Shown piece after piece: positions 53,611 to 64,000 of a DNA stretch of 64,000 nt. The translations under genes and the position numbers were made by a program. The notes under the pieces were generated by a model. That model was not told the DNA's origin, searched no databases, and was given only the letters and a program-made list of their open reading frames with translations. The number at the start of each line of letters is the position of its first letter. Within the stretch, counting starts at the first letter, position 1. This stretch comes from Pectinophora gossypiella (Eukaryota; Arthropoda; Insecta; Lepidoptera; Gelechiidae), in contig NC_065417.1 of assembly GCF_024362695.1 (NCBI RefSeq), positions 12,207,001 to 12,271,000 on the forward strand, given 5' to 3'.

Positions 53611-53614
53611 AAAC

Positions 53615-53692
53615 CTCGGTGTGGTGTGGGCACTTAATTCATCTTGCGAAGGATGTACCTTTGACTACCCCAATTTTACTTCCGGTGAGCTA
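53615..53692 (-). repeat. SINE-G fragment
   Basis: GTGTGGGCACTTAATTCATC, TTGCGAAGGATGTACCTTTG, ACTACCCCAATTTT. Confidence 0.55.
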
Positions 53693-54235
53693 ATATTATA
53701 TAAATTTCTACTTTTGTTAGAAAATACTTTTTATTTCTTACAAATGGTAACGATATGTCTTGCATTTTGGGACATCAATCAGTTCTTTTCCTTATCTCTT
53801 GATAAGTACTATTGAATTTACACAGGCAAAAAAGCAAGATTTCTATGTTGAATAGCGCACAAAGTTTATCAACAGGGAAGATCTTATTTTTTATTTAGCT
53901 CGTCTGGCAGTGTAAAGCAGGCTTCGTTCATCCATTAGCAAGCCGGGTAAAAACGTTGCGCCCTACAGCGAAACAATTTACCAGCAATCTAGTTTTGGCC
54001 GTGTTAAAACGTGTCTGATTAAACTCCATTTTTCCCTCCAAAAAATCTATGCAGTTTATCTAACCCCGTATAACGTGATTTTATCGGCTCACTGTTTGGA
54101 AAACGGGGAACCAATCAACAAACGAAAACAAAGGATTTTTTTAAGCTTATTGGAAATATTATTAATAATTGTTTTTTTTTTAATTCTAGATAACCCTTAA
54201 AAATACGATATTTTGTAGATACCTAACGTAAAGAT

Positions 54236-54335
54236 AATCTCATGACTATACTCCCAATTGGACTAGTCAGAAACACATTCGTCGCAAGATAAACCAAGTA
54301 CTCACAGTACACTGAGATTTCTATATATTTTTGAG
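54236..54335 (+). repeat. SINE-G fragment, diverged
   Basis: ATCTCATGACTATACTCCCA, ATTGGACTAGTCAGAAACAC, ATTCGTCGCAAGATAAACCA. Confidence 0.5.
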
Positions 54336-55784
54336 ACAACGTCATAGGTGGTGTAATTATACAAATGTTGAGTGTTACAAAAAAAGTCCTCTTTTTGTAC
54401 AAAACTGATCCTTTTCAACGTAAAAACAAAAGAGGTAAAACTTGTGTTGGTTGGGAAGATTTCTTTTTTCCTGTCACCCCTTCACACAAACAGACCACGA
54501 TGACAAGAGCTCAGCGTATGCGGGTTCAGGAAAATCCAACAAAGAATTATGCAAACCATAGTATTTCAACGAGCCTTTGAAACGAACTTTCAGCGTGATA
54601 TCAAAGAGTAGCGGAAAATTTACTACTCATAGAAATATTTTAATAGCCCCGTACTGTGCAATTTTAAAAGCATTGCATTATGGCGGATGAAAATGGCGCC
54701 TCAATAAGTTTGAAGCGCGCTCCGTCTGCGGTACACGTCAGCTGTTATTTATGTATCGACTGGAGACCTCCTAGGAATTGAGTCGCTAATGGATAGAGAT
54801 CTTATAGTATTAATGTCTCTGTAGGTTTCTTCAAAATTGACTTACAAAATGCGCAATATTTTATTAGGATGCTATCCTACGTCTTGTGACGGTTGATCTT
54901 GAATGAATTGTTGACTGATTGATTGATTAACATTTTGATAAATAATATAATGCTATAACTATTTTATTTTACGTAGATAGGTACCGTAACTTCACTGAGG
55001 TTCCGTTTGAAGTGCATTATGCTAATTAAATTACGCTAAAATTATGATAATGTCTATAGTTATACAAAAGCTATAATAATATTGTAGATTCTAATTCGCC
55101 AACATTACAGTATAATATATATTATTGGTTAATACATTAATAGTTCAATATTGTGTATGTCGGTATAGACGTGATCACGTAAATAATGCCGGCTACATAG
55201 TAATGAGAAACAAGTCGACAACATTCAATTCCAAATGCAGGCGTATTTAATTAATTGTAGTGCAAACCAGCACAGAATTAACACAAACGCTCTATTGATT
55301 GTGTAGTTCAGACGCCGTTGGCCGTCTAACCGTATTTATTTTGAATGTAAACGATAAGTTAATTGTCAAATTTAAATTTACTACCACAAAAGCTGTCAAT
55401 TTTGACAATTCTACCGAGAAATTGGTAAGTGTCCGTATCGTAACTAATATTTTAGATATTTATATATAACAAAATAGTGTTTAAGTTGCAGATGCAACTA
55501 GTAAAATTTGTCCTCAACAGATAAATAAATATATCGATATCAACTTTGATTTATATGAAACAAAAAATACTATTTTATACCTACCTAATACTAAGTTATC
55601 TTACTTAGGTAATTCACAAAATATAGCTTGGGCAAGGAAATTATGATTGTAGGATATAGGTTATGTAATAAATGTCTCCAGACAAATATTTAAATTTACG
55701 GTAATTTTCACTTACACAGTTGGATCGCCTATAATGGTCGCGATATAGAACGCGGAGTCAAGTGTTGCCCTATATATAGAACAG
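54336..55784. other. No gene seen; unique
   Basis: AT-rich unique sequence. The 71-codon frame at 54365-54580 is Lys/Phe-rich without known motifs. Confidence 0.4.
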
Positions 55785-55882
55785 AAAGCTCGATGAAGCG
55801 TGAGTAGGTAGGTACTCAGTTCATCTTGCGATGGATGTATCGCTGACTAGCCCGATTGGGATTTGGAATATAGTCATGTGCT
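55785..55882 (-). repeat. SINE-G fragment
   Basis: GAAAGCTCGATGAAGCGTGA, CATCTTGCGATGGATGTATC, GCTGACTAGCCCGATTGGGA. Confidence 0.6.
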
Positions 55883-55987
55883 CATGTTACTTGCGGTTAT
55901 AAGGAGGACCGAACAATGATAATGGAGAATCCTCTCTCAAATCGCAATAACTAGTATTTAAATAGGGAAACTTCCCATTTACCTTAT

Positions 55988-56466
55988 TGATGTATATATC
56001 GTGGCCAGAACTTAGAATTGATCATTTAATGATGTAATTGATCATTTCATGAAATAGAATGTCACTTGTTGACCATATCATGATGTAGTTTGGCCAGATC
56101 AATGAACACAAAACGTTTAACGACATGAGTAACTAAATGCATGATTACTTCATTATATGGCCAAACGTTGGCAATCATATCGTAAAATTAGTAAAATTAT
56201 CCACCGGTAGTGGCGCTGGATTATAATCGAAGAATCAATGTAATTGTACTTATAATTTTCCATAGATAGTATTGATTAGGTAAATAAATTTGAACGTAAG
56301 AAATTAATCGACTATTCGCCTCACATAGCATGGACACCGCTTACATTAATGATATGGCCAAACGTTTTTTGAAATTTCATTAAACGGTGACGTGTCAACG
56401 ATAATATTATGGTTACTTTAATGAAATGGTCGAACACATCATGAAATTATCAATTACGACATATAT
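55988..56466. repeat. Possible MITE W with internal direct repeats
   Basis: Left TAATTGATCATTTCATGA and right complement TAATTGATAATTTCATGATG are roughly inverted. ATATGGCCAAACGTT occurs twice internally (56156 and 56354). Outer edges carry ATATATC motifs. No ORF; boundaries approximate. Confidence 0.45.
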
Positions 56467-56469
56467 ATC

Positions 56470-56737
56470 TTCATCATCATCATCAGCCCATTAACGTCCC
56501 CACTGCTGGGGCACGGACCTTTCCTATGGATGGATAGGGAGAACGGGCCTTAAACCATCACGCGGGCCCAGTGCGGATTGATGGTTATTAACGACAGCCG
56601 GGACCAACGGCTTAACGTGCCTTCCGAAGCACGGAGGAGCTCGAGATAAAAACTTTTTTTTTGTGGTCACCCATCCTACGACCGGCCTTTACGCAAGTTG
56701 CTGAACTTCAACAATCGCAGACCGAGCGCGTTACCGC
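56470..56737 (-). mobile_element. SINE-P copy, part before the MULE
   Basis: Same as 8392-8683: GCCCATTAACGTCCCCACTG (3' end), the core complement GGGACCAACGGCTTAACGTG, the 5S-like block complement GGTCACCCATCCTACGACCG, down to GAGCGCGTTACCGC at the MULE boundary. It continues at 57834. Confidence 0.85.
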
Positions 56738-56802
56738 CATTGCGGACCCACCATACCACTAGCCCTACCCCTGGTGGTAGGGTGGGTCCCAAACCATACC
56801 AC
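56738..56802 (+). repeat. MULE left terminal inverted repeat
   Basis: 65 bp. It contains its own inverted pairs: GGACCCA with TGGGTCC, and inside them CCCTACC with GGTAGGG around a CCTGGT loop. Single-strand DNA or RNA of this end could therefore fold. Confidence 0.9.
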
Positions 56803-56903
56803 CATAATGATGTGACAAAGTACTCGTATGGTTATATTTTATTGACGGCACCTTTTATAGTTGTCCAGCACCCTTCTCTCAATTATATAATATTCATGGT
56901 GAT

Positions 56904-57602
56904 ATGAGGAGTACCACGGGAACAACTAAAGTCGTGCCGTTAGTATTTGCACTTATGTCAGACCGGAAAGAAAAGAGTTATGTAATTTTGTTTAATATGA
57001 TTCTGTCCCAAATACCTGGATGGAAACCATATAAAGTTCACAGTGATTATGAAATAGCGGCAATGAACGCAATTTTAAAAGTATTCCCTAACGTTACTTT
57101 AAAAGGTTGTTATTATCATTGGGTGCGCAATATTTGGAAAAAGGCGAAATCCCTGAAGAATACGCAAAATAAACCTGAAAGGAGAATAGTAGCTCTCACT
57201 GCCGCCTTACCACTACTACCTCTTGATGAGGTGTTACCAGGATTTCATTATATAAAATCAGAATGTCACAGTTTGAAACGAATGGAAAAGTTTATAAACT
57301 ACATCGAAACGTTTTGGTTGAAAATACATTCCCCTGTAGTATTTAGCGTTTTCGGTGAGCGCCATCGAACAACCAACGTTTTAGAATCATTTCATTCGAA
57401 AATAAATAAATTACTTAACAAGAATACTGTGACATTAATGCGTTTACTGAATGTATTACATAAGATTCATGATGCAAATATGGTACCTAAAAAACGGCGA
57501 ATAAACCAAATTATCAACGACGATTTTATAATTGATGTACAAATGCAATTAGTCAACAAAGAAATTACCATTGGTCATGCATTGGACAAATTGCGTACAT
57601 AA
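56904..57602 (+). CDS. MULE transposase, catalytic-core fragment (232 aa)
   Basis: Matches the MULE transposase domain as I know it. It opens KVVPLVFALMSDRKEKSY. D48 lies in KVHSDYEIAAMNA (second catalytic aspartate), followed by KGCYYHW (C69-x2-H72, the C-x2-H motif of MULEs), and E161 in TTNVLESFHSKIN (probable catalytic glutamate, 113 residues after D48). The first aspartate is in FIDGTF (codons 56838-56855). It lies in the same frame, open from 56811, but upstream of the first ATG at 56904. The usual N-terminal zinc-finger DNA-binding region of MULE transposases is absent, since the left repeat ends only 8 bp before the frame opens. So the element is internally deleted at its 5' side. As an ATG-initiated protein it would lack one catalytic residue, and it is likely non-autonomous. 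Confidence 0.88.
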   Translation: MRSTTGTTKVVPLVFALMSDRKEKSYVILFNMILSQIPGWKPYKVHSDYEIAAMNAILKVFPNVTLKGCYYHWVRNIWKKAKSLKNTQNKPERRIVALTAALPLLPLDEVLPGFHYIKSECHSLKRMEKFINYIETFWLKIHSPVVFSVFGERHRTTNVLESFHSKINKLLNKNTVTLMRLLNVLHKIHDANMVPKKRRINQIINDDFIIDVQMQLVNKEITIGHALDKLRT

Positions 57603-57768
57603 TATTTTTTTTATTCTGTTCCTTTTTAATTTTTAATGTGTATTAATAGCGGTGTATCCATTTTAGTTTATTTGCTGTAAATAATAATAAGTGTATGTAT
57701 ATGTCAAAACTTTTGTTTTAATAATGTTTTAATTTTTAATAACAACACTATTACTTGATGGCATGATT

Positions 57769-57833
57769 GTGGTATGGTTTGGGACCCACCCTACTACCAG
57801 GGGTAGGGCTAGTGGTATGGTGGGTCCGCAATG
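57769..57833 (-). repeat. MULE right terminal inverted repeat
   Basis: Inverted copy of 56738-56802, with a single difference at repeat position 39 (A for G in terms of the left repeat). Ends ...GGTCCGCAATG next to the second GTTACCGC. Confidence 0.9.
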
Positions 57834-57870
57834 GTTACCGCTGCGCCACCGAGCTCCTCCATACAATATA
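57834..57870 (-). mobile_element. SINE-P copy, part after the MULE
   Basis: GTTACCGCTGCGCCACCGAG and CTCCTCCATAC complete the tRNA-like head interrupted at 56737. Confidence 0.85.
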
Positions 57871-60800
57871 TCATGTGACTATATATTTACCGCGTGATGA
57901 ACGTGTATCCGAACACGTAAATACGTCACAGGACTCACAAGTAACATCATAAGTCTTATTGAATTTGCGGAGCATAACGTCTTACGCCACGTCACCCGCC
58001 AGTTTCCAGTACCTACTTGATCGTCAAAGAAATGTAATTATCCACTTACCAAAGAAAGTATCCCTTTTATACGACTTGGGAAACTATTCAAATGGCTAAA
58101 CTTAGTTTTAGTCTAGTTCTATATGAGTTAGTTTCCAACTTTAATCTCCGTAATTTTTCCTCCACATTAAAGTGTCGTGGCGTGTAGGTTGACTCCACTA
58201 TTTAGTCAGCAGCCGTGTTAAAAATTGTACAGTTAGAATTGCGTGCCTATCATCATTTTAGCCGGTCTTTACTTAGTCCATTACCGTATTACCTTTCATT
58301 ATCCGCTCACTAAATCAAACAGATAGTAATAAAAGTTTTTGTTTTGATGTAACTTTCGCATTAGGTACCCTCACATTCAGGGAAGTCTTGTTTCCTTTGA
58401 CACAAAGTAAGAGTTTTTTTATTTCAGATTTATTGATAAATGGAATCAGTCTTTTTTCTTTCAGCACTACTTACTCAAAAAATATCCCAAGTCAACAAAA
58501 CTTGTACAATAAGGACACACACATCTAGGTAGTTGAATTTATTGAAGTACGTACCACTGGTGCTGAATAAATTATGAAGCTCACTTTTGTTTTTGAACTA
58601 CATACGACGGCAAAAAATTACCCGGTGCGTATGTATCTACAAAAGACTTTCTGACTTGACAAGGGTTGCCATCATTTCGCGCAATTTGCGAAAATAAAAT
58701 ATAGATCGATAACATTTGCCGTCGGGCTCACAACGATATTCCATTACCGGGGGGTGGACACCGAATATCAAATGAGAGTGACCCTCGCATCCTATCTCGG
58801 CAACCAGACGAGATAATTGGATGACATTATAACGATTTACGGTCCAGGTTGGTAACAGGTTGGGTAATAGTTACCTTTACTCAGTCGGGCTTACGTAACT
58901 AATGGTCTGGATACAAATTAACTTTATTTTACAAGGTTTTAGTTAGACTTACGAGGGTAGATAATTTAAAAACCTACATTTAAACGGATCTTACTTAAGA
59001 AATAATGTCTTTTTTTTATTATATTATTATTTCGAACATAATTCCAGTGCCAGTAAGTACGTAATTAGTAGCCTCGTTAACCCGTTTGAATTTATTTAAG
59101 GTTATCACTGTGCTATTTTTACTACCTCGCGGGCTGTTTGACGTCGTTTTGAAAATATTTTCTATAACATTTCTAAGAAACTTCTTGTAATTACCTACTA
59201 AACGAGGGATCAAAAATCTTGTAGCCATTATTTTTGTATTACACCAGTTTATTCCAGGAATTAACGATATCGTCGGTTTCAACCATCCATTACATCAAAA
59301 CATTGCTAATTAGGCTGGTTAATACCATTAACGCAGCAAGGTAATACGACAAAATGAATAGAGGTAATCCAGCGGATATCTCACTGGCGGACCACCACAC
59401 GCGGTCTGTCCGCACGCGGCACAAATACCTAAATTGAATATCTAGTACTCCTCACCACCAATTTGACATCCATCAATATCTATCTATTACCCAGAACACA
59501 CATTACCTATTTATTGAACGCGCCAGGGACCAAAATTAACCCAAACCGCAGTAGTAGTTGCTGTTTTTTGACGAAACCGTGACCGCATCCCTTCGCCATG
59601 GTTCAATGATCAAAGGGCTCATCGAGTTTGCTTAGCGCCGTCCTTATTCAACTTGCGGACCGTGCGTATTGCCAGCTCATTCCGTGATGTGTCCACATCT
59701 TAACGATTCAATTCGGTCGAAGTAACCGCAGACAAGAGTCGGCAGGTCGGCAAATAAATCTGACCGCGCTCGAGCCACTGAGCACAATCGCGGTCGTCGA
59801 AGCGACGTTAATAACGTGTGTATTCATATTTCATACGATATTTACGATCACGTCGTGTGAACTTGATTAACTATTCAGTAAATCTTCCCGGCGGGAAATG
59901 ACTTACGATACTCGTGTCGTCATAACAACAAGAAGACAGCGATACATGTTTAACGCCCACCAACGATTTATTGCGTTAACTCGAAAGCGATATCTTTGTC
60001 TATAAACCTGAAATGAACAATTCGAAACGAGCGCAACTTCCTTTGCTAATGCTCTAATACCGAACTAAATGGCTGGCACTTTATCAGTATCGGTATCTTA
60101 GCATTTATCCGGAGAGTGGTCGGCGATACTAATCCCGGACATTTCCGGACTTTCCCGGATCAGGGCGCAGGTGGGCCGGAGCCCAACGGCTCGGAACCGA
60201 TCATTTTGCTCTACACTTTATAGTTTGACCGGATCTCCCTTAAGGCTTGTAAGAAAGGTTAAGGGTTAACTTGGAGCCCAAGTTGTTGTAACTTGTAAGG
60301 AGGGATCTGCGTTGACTTCATGGACACTACAAAAGGATCCTGTTTGAATAACGATCGACTATGCTTCGCTGCGAATACTCGAAGTTAGATAACAATATTC
60401 CAACGTAGATCTATTCATACAATAACTACCGTTGATTAGTCATACCTACAACGAGTCATTTGATTTAGTAGTTACTATGGGTAGGTCTTTTTAACCTGTG
60501 CGCTCAAATTTACTATTTACGCCGCCAACAAAAGCCAGGTATCAATAAAAGCGAGGCACTCATTGCACTATAAATAGGTTATGCTCACAGCAAGCTGCCT
60601 GGCAGACAGTTTTTAAATAAAACTTGCCTCCCTCGTGAATCGCGTGAGCCATTAAATGTTGTTGGATCGATCGCTGCACTGACCGTTATAATAACGAACG
60701 TTTTACGACCCTCAATTCGGATCGCATTGCAAATGCTTAACAACCAGTAACGGTCATTGTTCCTTTTTTATACAAGCCTTATTGTTGTGCTGGTACCGCT

Positions 60801-63483
60801 ACTATTTACCTGAAATCCTTACTCTTTGTACCGGTTTTAGCTTTGATGACGACGAAAGTGTACTCATGTTTGAGGGAAATAAATTAGCACATACGCTTTA
60901 CAACCACATATTCTGAATCTTGCGCCTGAAACGTGTAGCACTGCTATTTGTCTGTGCGAGAACCGACTTGGTCAGTGTAAACGTGAGAATAGGTCTGATA
61001 GTGTCGGGGAGAAATAAAAATCTTTGGCAAAAATATTTTATTCTAAAACTGGAGAGTGGCTTGGCGAGGCGTTACCGCGCCGCGCCGCTAGCGCGGGTAG
61101 ATTGATAAATGCGCGGAAGCACTCGCCGGCTAATGAATGGGGTGTGGCACGCACGCCGCATGCCATTGCAGTATCTGCAATCCTTGCTAACTGCGCCGCC
61201 ATACCATAACGCCAAGATATTTACGGTCTAAACGCTATGCAGCGAACTGTTGCAATTGCCTAAGGAACGGCCAAGAACCGATGCAATAGTACACCAACAA
61301 GTACTAAGTAAACTACATCATTAAAAATAAGGACAATGTAATCTGGTATAGGAAAGGATTTAGGTTTAGAGGCTTCAGTTCTTCAAAGTTCCGTCTTGTA
61401 ATACAGGAAAGGAGAGGATGGAACGGGATCTGAAAAAGATAAACACTGTTGAGTCGAGGAAAAGGAAAACAGGAAATGTACATCTCCGGCTCGTTTTTAA
61501 ATACCGCGGATATAAATAATAAAGAGTGAACAATCAGCGCGAAAACACTGCATCCCTTGATACCGCGGGCATTTAAACGGAAAGCAATTTCGCACGAGAA
61601 CACTCGGCCGCTGCCATTGGACCCGCCGCGTCCGACCGTCCGAACGGACGGCAGGCGATTCATTTCCCTGATGGCCACCCATTACACCGGTCAAGATGGA
61701 TGGATAACAAACCAGCAATTACACTATAAACACAATGACAATCGAATGTTTTCACTAATTGAAAAAGCCACACGTGGATCGATTCATTTGAGAGCACTAT
61801 ATGAAATGAAAGTAGTGGCGTGCCGTGACGTGACCGTTGATATATTAACTCCATTGACTTTACGAGCGGAGGTGACATTTATTAATCTAACAGGTCACTT
61901 CATGTATGCGTAGGTACGTGAATAAATTAATGGAATTGTTTATGAGTGAGCAGAATTAAGGGGAAACTGATTAAGTTTTGATTAGAGCCAAAATTAGAAA
62001 GGGACGATGAATGCGGAAGTGCTTTAGCTTGATAAATGCAGCTTAATGAATGTCGATTTTCAGTAAACTGCAAATTGAGCAAAACTTAAACGATAATGAA
62101 AGAATTAGCGAGCTCGCGTCACTTGGCAAAGAATCCTAATCATAATAACTCAAGATCGTATCGCGGGTGGTAGCGATGAACAAAAGGCGGTGGCGCTACA
62201 ATGGCGCCCGACGCGGGCCCGGGAGGCGCGCTAACAAATTACCAACCCGCAGATAACTAAGCAATATTAAATCATAGTAATTTGTGGTTGCAAGACGCAG
62301 CCCCTTTCCTAACGAGTTATCTTGGCGGTATTATTGTTGCTTTTTCTTTCGGAATTTCGGCGATAAGCTTCATCACACGGGATCGTTATCATTAGGTCAG
62401 TTTGTACACTATGTGCTGAGATAAATGTGTCGTGATATTGTCTTGGTCCAGATCGTTTATCTTTGTTGCACTAGGTGGAAGAGAGATAGAGTTACAAGTG
62501 TATAACAAATATCAAACATTTCTCTTGATTTTCATTCCGCGAGTGACAGCTACAGATAGGGAACCGCTATCTAAATCATCGGAAACATAACATCCGTTCA
62601 ACTAAACGTGGCAACTAAGCGTGAAACTGCTATTTCTCCGCTCATATAACAGGAAACCAGGCAGCGAGCGTGTTCCTTGCAATCGGATCTTTTCACTCGC
62701 TCCTTCTGCGGCGCATTAGCAATTCTAACCGCTATAGTTGCTCGGAAATTGTAATATTTAGTCTTAATAAAGCCATTCGTAACGTTGAATATCCGGAACG
62801 GCGGCCGCGCGCCGAGACGCGCCCGAGGCGGAGCCCGCTCCACTGAATTTACGAGAAAGCTTTATTCACAGCTACACCTACTTTTTATTACTACACACTG
62901 AGTAAGTTTCGTTAATTGAAACGTTAAATGAAGAATTCGCCAACGAATATTATAAATTTTAACCACTATTCTCCCACCCGAACGGTTTCGAAACACTCTG
63001 TGACTATTGTATTGTGGAGCGGCAACAGGGAGTTTATTAATGAACCGATATGGAACAATATGACCGCACCGCTTTCTATAAATTCGAACAATATCACCCC
63101 GCGGACAATGGATAGGCGCAATAGCAGCTCTGGCTGTAGGCGCGTCGTATGCAATCTTTTTAACATATTTTAAAAGCAGAATTCCGTGCCAAAATGTTTT
63201 AATTCGGCACTTATGTAACGGGCCTGAATGTATCCTGCCTCGTGAAATTGTGCGAAAAATAAAACGCGCGCAGTCCATATGGAGCATTAAATTAAGCCAC
63301 CCTGTACGACGCCTTTTAAGTGACACAGATTTTTTAACCCCAACGCTCTGTTACCCTTGCCTAATGCAGTATGCGTTGTTGGCATTTTAACAAGGAAAAC
63401 ACTGGGTAATTGTATTTAACAGTAATCCTGCCGCAAAACAATGTAACATGTCCGGCTTTTTTGGGCGATTGCAGGTAACGGGT
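57871..63483. other. 5.6-kb repeat-poor unique block
   Basis: No member of the repeat families seen elsewhere in the window was found. Several CpG-rich, GC-richer stretches (59580-59830, 60120-60210, 61050-61210, 62170-62240, 62790-62840). The longest open frames (121 codons at 61313-61678 minus, 118 at 61557-61913 plus, 154 at 62862-63326 minus) show no domain or codon pattern that I recognise. It may hold regulatory DNA, a promoter region or unrecognised exons of a neighbouring gene. Confidence 0.4.
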
Positions 63484-63928
63484 GAATTCAGTGTTTTTTA
63501 CTAATCATGAAAAAATAATGGTGTATAGTGACATCTTAATGAAAACTGTGAACGATGATTCAAACCATGATTCTGAGTTGATATCAAGAGGAATTTTCCG
63601 TCGCAATAGTATGGAACTGAAAATAATTAAATAACTATATCACCTCGGAATCGTGGTCTGAATCATCCCTCTCAGTATTCGTTACGGTGTCACTAACACC
63701 CATACGTACTTGTATGGCTACCTGTACGTACCTACTAGTATGGCTACCTATACGCACTTGTACGAGGTGTAAGTGACATCGTAACGAATACTGACGGGGA
63801 TGATTCGGCTCATTATTCTGAGTATCAAGTGAAAATTTTTGTTGAAATATAAAATTGAAAATAGTTTAATAAATACGATCTCACTAACACGCTGTATTTT
63901 TTCATGATTATTAAAAAACACTGAATTC
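63484..63928. mobile_element. MITE-E dimer enclosed by a 34-bp inverted repeat
   Basis: Unit 1 is 63520-63700, the spacer 63701-63766 holds two TATGGCTACC words, and unit 2 is 63767-63894. Outside both, GAATTCAGTGTTTTTTA with TAATCATGAAAAAATA (63484-63517) is repeated inverted at 63895-63928 with one mismatch. Other E dimers lack this outer repeat. Confidence 0.8.
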
Positions 63929-64000
63929 AGGTTGCAGTTTTATTATTATTGCAGTTATAAACCTACCCCGTAAATTTGATTCACACAGCATCTTTTAAAA

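Larger units (their letters stand above)
56738..57833 (+). mobile_element. Complete 1,096-bp Mutator-like element (MULE)
   Basis: The 65-bp terminal inverted repeats (56738-56802, 57769-57833) differ at one position. They start CATTGCGGACCCACC and are flanked by an exact 8-bp duplication, GTTACCGC (56730-56737, 57834-57841). The insertion splits a SINE-P head. The intact SINE-P at 8392 shows the same target without the insertion. One open frame in the middle encodes a MULE transposase catalytic core. The long repeats, the duplication length and the domain all agree on the Mutator superfamily. The near-identity of the repeats and the unbroken frame suggest a young insertion. Confidence 0.92.

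Noticed and set aside
61313..61913. Overlapping ORFs of 118-121 codons on both strands
   Set aside because: They overlap each other on opposite strands and show no known motif. Probably chance in a GC-richer patch.
62862..63326. 154-codon minus-strand ORF as a gene
   Set aside because: No recognisable domain, basic low-complexity content, and overlapping open frames on the other strand in the same region.

Overview
The window looks like non-coding, transposon-rich lepidopteran (moth or butterfly) nuclear DNA. The inference rests on AT-rich sequence with no intact host gene that I recognise, and on repeats that I associate with Lepidoptera: tRNA-headed SINEs, the TTTTTAACCGACTTC motif, small foldback MITEs, mariner debris and many 5'-truncated non-LTR retrotransposon ends. 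No database was searched. Family letters below are local labels. No host exon, splice-supported gene, rRNA, functional tRNA or CRISPR array could be supported, so the window is probably intergenic or part of a large intron.

Mobile families. SINE-A (about 320 bp) and SINE-C both have tRNA-like heads. SINE-B (about 350 bp) has a tRNA-like head and is mostly on the minus strand. SINE-P combines a tRNA-like head with a 5S-rRNA-like block. SINE-G has a tRNA-like head and SINE-L is a single tRNA-headed copy. SINE-A, C and P share one central core, and the 3' ends of SINE-C and SINE-P resemble the 3' coding end of LINEs in the same window. LINE 3' ends are called F, R, S, T and N. Foldback MITEs are called D, E, I, J, M and W. 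There are also two hAT-like elements, a mariner 3' half, a Harbinger-like remnant with a possible MADF ORF, and one miniature Mutator-like element (MULE).

Layout. 0-5 kb: foldback M, SINE-A, SINE-C, an E dimer and a mariner fragment. 5-16 kb: SINE-G, SINE-P, a hAT MITE with a perfect 8-bp target duplication, MITEs D and I, SINE-B nested in a LINE-S remnant, and MITE J. 16-28 kb: the densest region, with LINE-F, R and S ends, nested SINE-A copies, a hAT-like element, and insertion V in repeat U. 28-49 kb: scattered LINE-R ends, a 155-bp duplication around a LINE end, E dimers, MITEs D and J, and SINE-A copies with clean target duplications. 49-55.9 kb: mostly unique. 56-57.9 kb: a complete 1,096-bp MULE inside a SINE-P copy. 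57.9-63.5 kb: repeat-poor unique DNA. 63.5-64 kb: an E dimer inside a further inverted repeat.

The most notable object is the MULE at 56738-57833. It has 65-bp terminal inverted repeats differing at one base, an 8-bp target duplication, and an undamaged catalytic-core reading frame. Several insertions can be delimited exactly because a second, uninterrupted copy of the target repeat is also present in the window.
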